A stretch of 64,000 bases of DNA from Callaeas wilsoni (lineage: Eukaryota; Chordata; Aves; Passeriformes; Callaeidae): assembly GCA_013398955.1 (NCBI GenBank), contig VWPU01011874.1:1-64000 (forward strand), given 5' to 3'. Below the pieces are notes generated by a model. That model was not told where the DNA came from and searched no databases. It saw nothing but the letters and a program-made list of their open reading frames with translations. Below are positions 62,576-64,000 of this stretch, piece after piece. Within the stretch, counting starts at the first letter, position 1; each line of letters opens with the position of its first letter. Position numbers and translations under genes: made by a program.

Positions 62576-62902
62576 AGAAAATAAGGACTCCACTACATGA
62601 GGCAGTGTGAAAGAACCAAACAAAAAGATTGTCTCTTAGGTGAATAACGTACAATCCAGGCAAATGGTGGATCCAGAAGGAGTACTCCTCAATGTATCTG
62701 TATATCCCTGAAGAAATTATGAGATTATAATGATCAGCAGTTGTAGCCATAAACAATGGGAAGAGCAGATTGACAGAGTACCTATTGTCGAATTTTCCAT
62801 GGGAGTCATAGAAAATCATAAAGCTGAAAGTGAAGAAGATATAAATGAAGTATTTTTGGAAAAAAATAATATTTTCAGCAAAGGCTACACCCAAACAGAT
62901 AT
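62576..62902 (-). other. Weak candidate exon on the minus strand, 327 nt
   Basis: Read on the minus strand, a pyrimidine-rich run ending GATATGGCAG gives an acceptor at 62903-62904. GTAAGTG at 62575-62569 gives a donor. The interval is 327 nt, a multiple of three, and lies wholly inside a 132-codon open frame. The peptide is hydrophobic and aromatic (IFFQKYFIYIFFTFSFMIFY, then NLLFPLFMATTADHYN and YIEEYSFWIHHLPGLYV) and could form two or three membrane segments. I do not recognise a family with confidence. AT-rich DNA readily gives such peptides, so this may be chance. Confidence 0.18.
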
Positions 62903-64000
62903 CTGCCATATCGAATAAAAAAGAAAAAAATCCATTGTGATTAGCCCATTGCATGACACTTAGTAATGAGAAATATATTTAGCTCTATTAAGAATTTCTC
63001 AGGGCATAACATTTGCTTCAGAGTTTTTTCATACTGACTTTAATTTTGAAATCTTCCTGCTTTCCAGGAAAGAATGCTACTGAAATAAATTATACTATTT
63101 CATTAATAGCTATCATATATTTTCCTACAAAAAGCCAAAACCAAACCAAATCAAAACAATAAAAAAGTAAATAGAATGATTAGGCTTTACAACTGGAAAA
63201 AACCTCAACTATAGGAAGGTTGAATTGGAATATATATTAAAACTCCTTCCTCTTTACCTATCACTAATTCAGAAAGATATGTTTTTAATGGACCCTACTT
63301 TAATTACTGCACGTTATGTAAAACAAACCCATTTACATAAGATAATGACAGCATGATAGGATTCTCTGATGCTGAAATAATGGAAGTCAATTGTTATAAT
63401 ATATATTTAATTAAATTGAAGTTAAAAGCTTAGGAGGCGTCTTTGAGTAACTGACAATATTAGAGACTTAAGAGGCTGAAACAACCTTCCTGCTTATAGT
63501 GAGAAATTTCCATTATCATTTAGTCTAATTTGAAAAGATCAAAGGCCTCTCTTTCTTCTGTTTTCCATGCCATGTATTTATCTCATTAAATAGCATTAGA
63601 TTAATCAACAGCTTTTTTAACGTACCAGTTCTTATATTCAGCAAAAACCAAAAGAAGAGATAATGACACAGAGAAAAGCAAATGAGTACTTTCAAAGGGC
63701 AAAGTCAGTCACCTTTGCTTATAAAATACGAACAAATTTAGCAATAATAAGCTATTCCCAGCACAATATCATGACTGAAGATAGCTCCTAGATTAAAAAG
63801 AAATCAAAAATGGGTCCTAGAATTGCTCCTTTCTGCTCCATTTTTTTGTAGTAGACTGCTGTCAGTCAGAACCTCTGACAAGGCTGGCAGCCTGAGCTAT
63901 GGGGATGAAATTTTTCTTGCCCCAAATCTTCCATTACACAAAGGGAAGGCCATTTTGAGTGCTTTTGTGAGAAGTAATTTTCAGGAGAGAAAATAAAAAG
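62903..64000. other. Unassigned AT-rich noncoding DNA
   Basis: No recognised repeat or gene up to the right edge. Confidence 0.5.

Noticed and set aside
62576..62902. Assignment to TMEM164
   Set aside because: Only a short stretch matches, an insertion of several residues is needed and the preceding membrane segment does not fit; kept as an unnamed candidate exon only.
1..64000. tRNA, rRNA, CRISPR arrays, operons or phage-type systems
   Set aside because: No cloverleaf-like tRNA, ribosomal RNA stretch, regularly spaced repeat array or clustered long frames were seen; content is vertebrate.

Overview
This window reads as AT-rich nuclear DNA from a bird. The main evidence is at least seven CR1 LINE fragments with avian-type 3' ends (tails of the form ATTCTGTGAT, or AGAATCAT in reverse), an LTR of a type common in birds, and no operon-like coding. 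No complete protein-coding gene, tRNA, rRNA or CRISPR array was found. It is best described as intergenic or long-intron DNA: single-copy-looking AT-rich sequence with old retroelement debris. The species cannot be named from the sequence.

Layout. 1-895: a plus-strand CR1 interrupted by a minus-strand CR1 that inserted into it. 896-9131: unassigned DNA with two adjacent palindromes near 2.3 kb and an 18-bp-stem hairpin near 7.0 kb. 9132-10715: minus-strand CR1 that keeps parts of both ORFs, including ORF1 esterase and ORF2 endonuclease remnants. 12393-13802: plus-strand CR1 with an internal deletion. 18425-19040: an older plus-strand CR1 tail. 20361-20985: an unclassified GC-richer repeat. 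25205-26137: plus-strand CR1 3' third. 27846-28345: solo LTR remnant. 31845-32325: GC-rich unclassified repeat. 32723-33088: a lone 121-codon frame. 37274-37790: minus-strand CR1. 38320-40110: a minus-strand relic of a Ty3/Gypsy-type LTR-retrotransposon pol region. 42056-42715: a CpG-rich block. 43521-43609: the best candidate coding exon. 44390-45065: a decayed coding-like minus-strand frame. 48909-49007 and 53846-53981: two copies of an unidentified old repeat. 54677-55505 and 55717-56140: two CR1 fragments in opposite orientation. 62576-62902: a weak minus-strand exon candidate. Microsatellites lie at 38954-39004, 40239-40342 and 57066-57128.

The most notable observation is the Gypsy-like pol relic. 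Reverse transcriptase, RNase H and integrase similarity appear in the correct order across about 1.8 kb, with many stops and frameshifts. Such relics are sparse in bird genomes. I read it as a fossil, not a working gene. The candidate exon at 43.5 kb is the only segment I would offer as part of a live host gene, and I could not identify that gene. No new functional multi-gene system is visible here.
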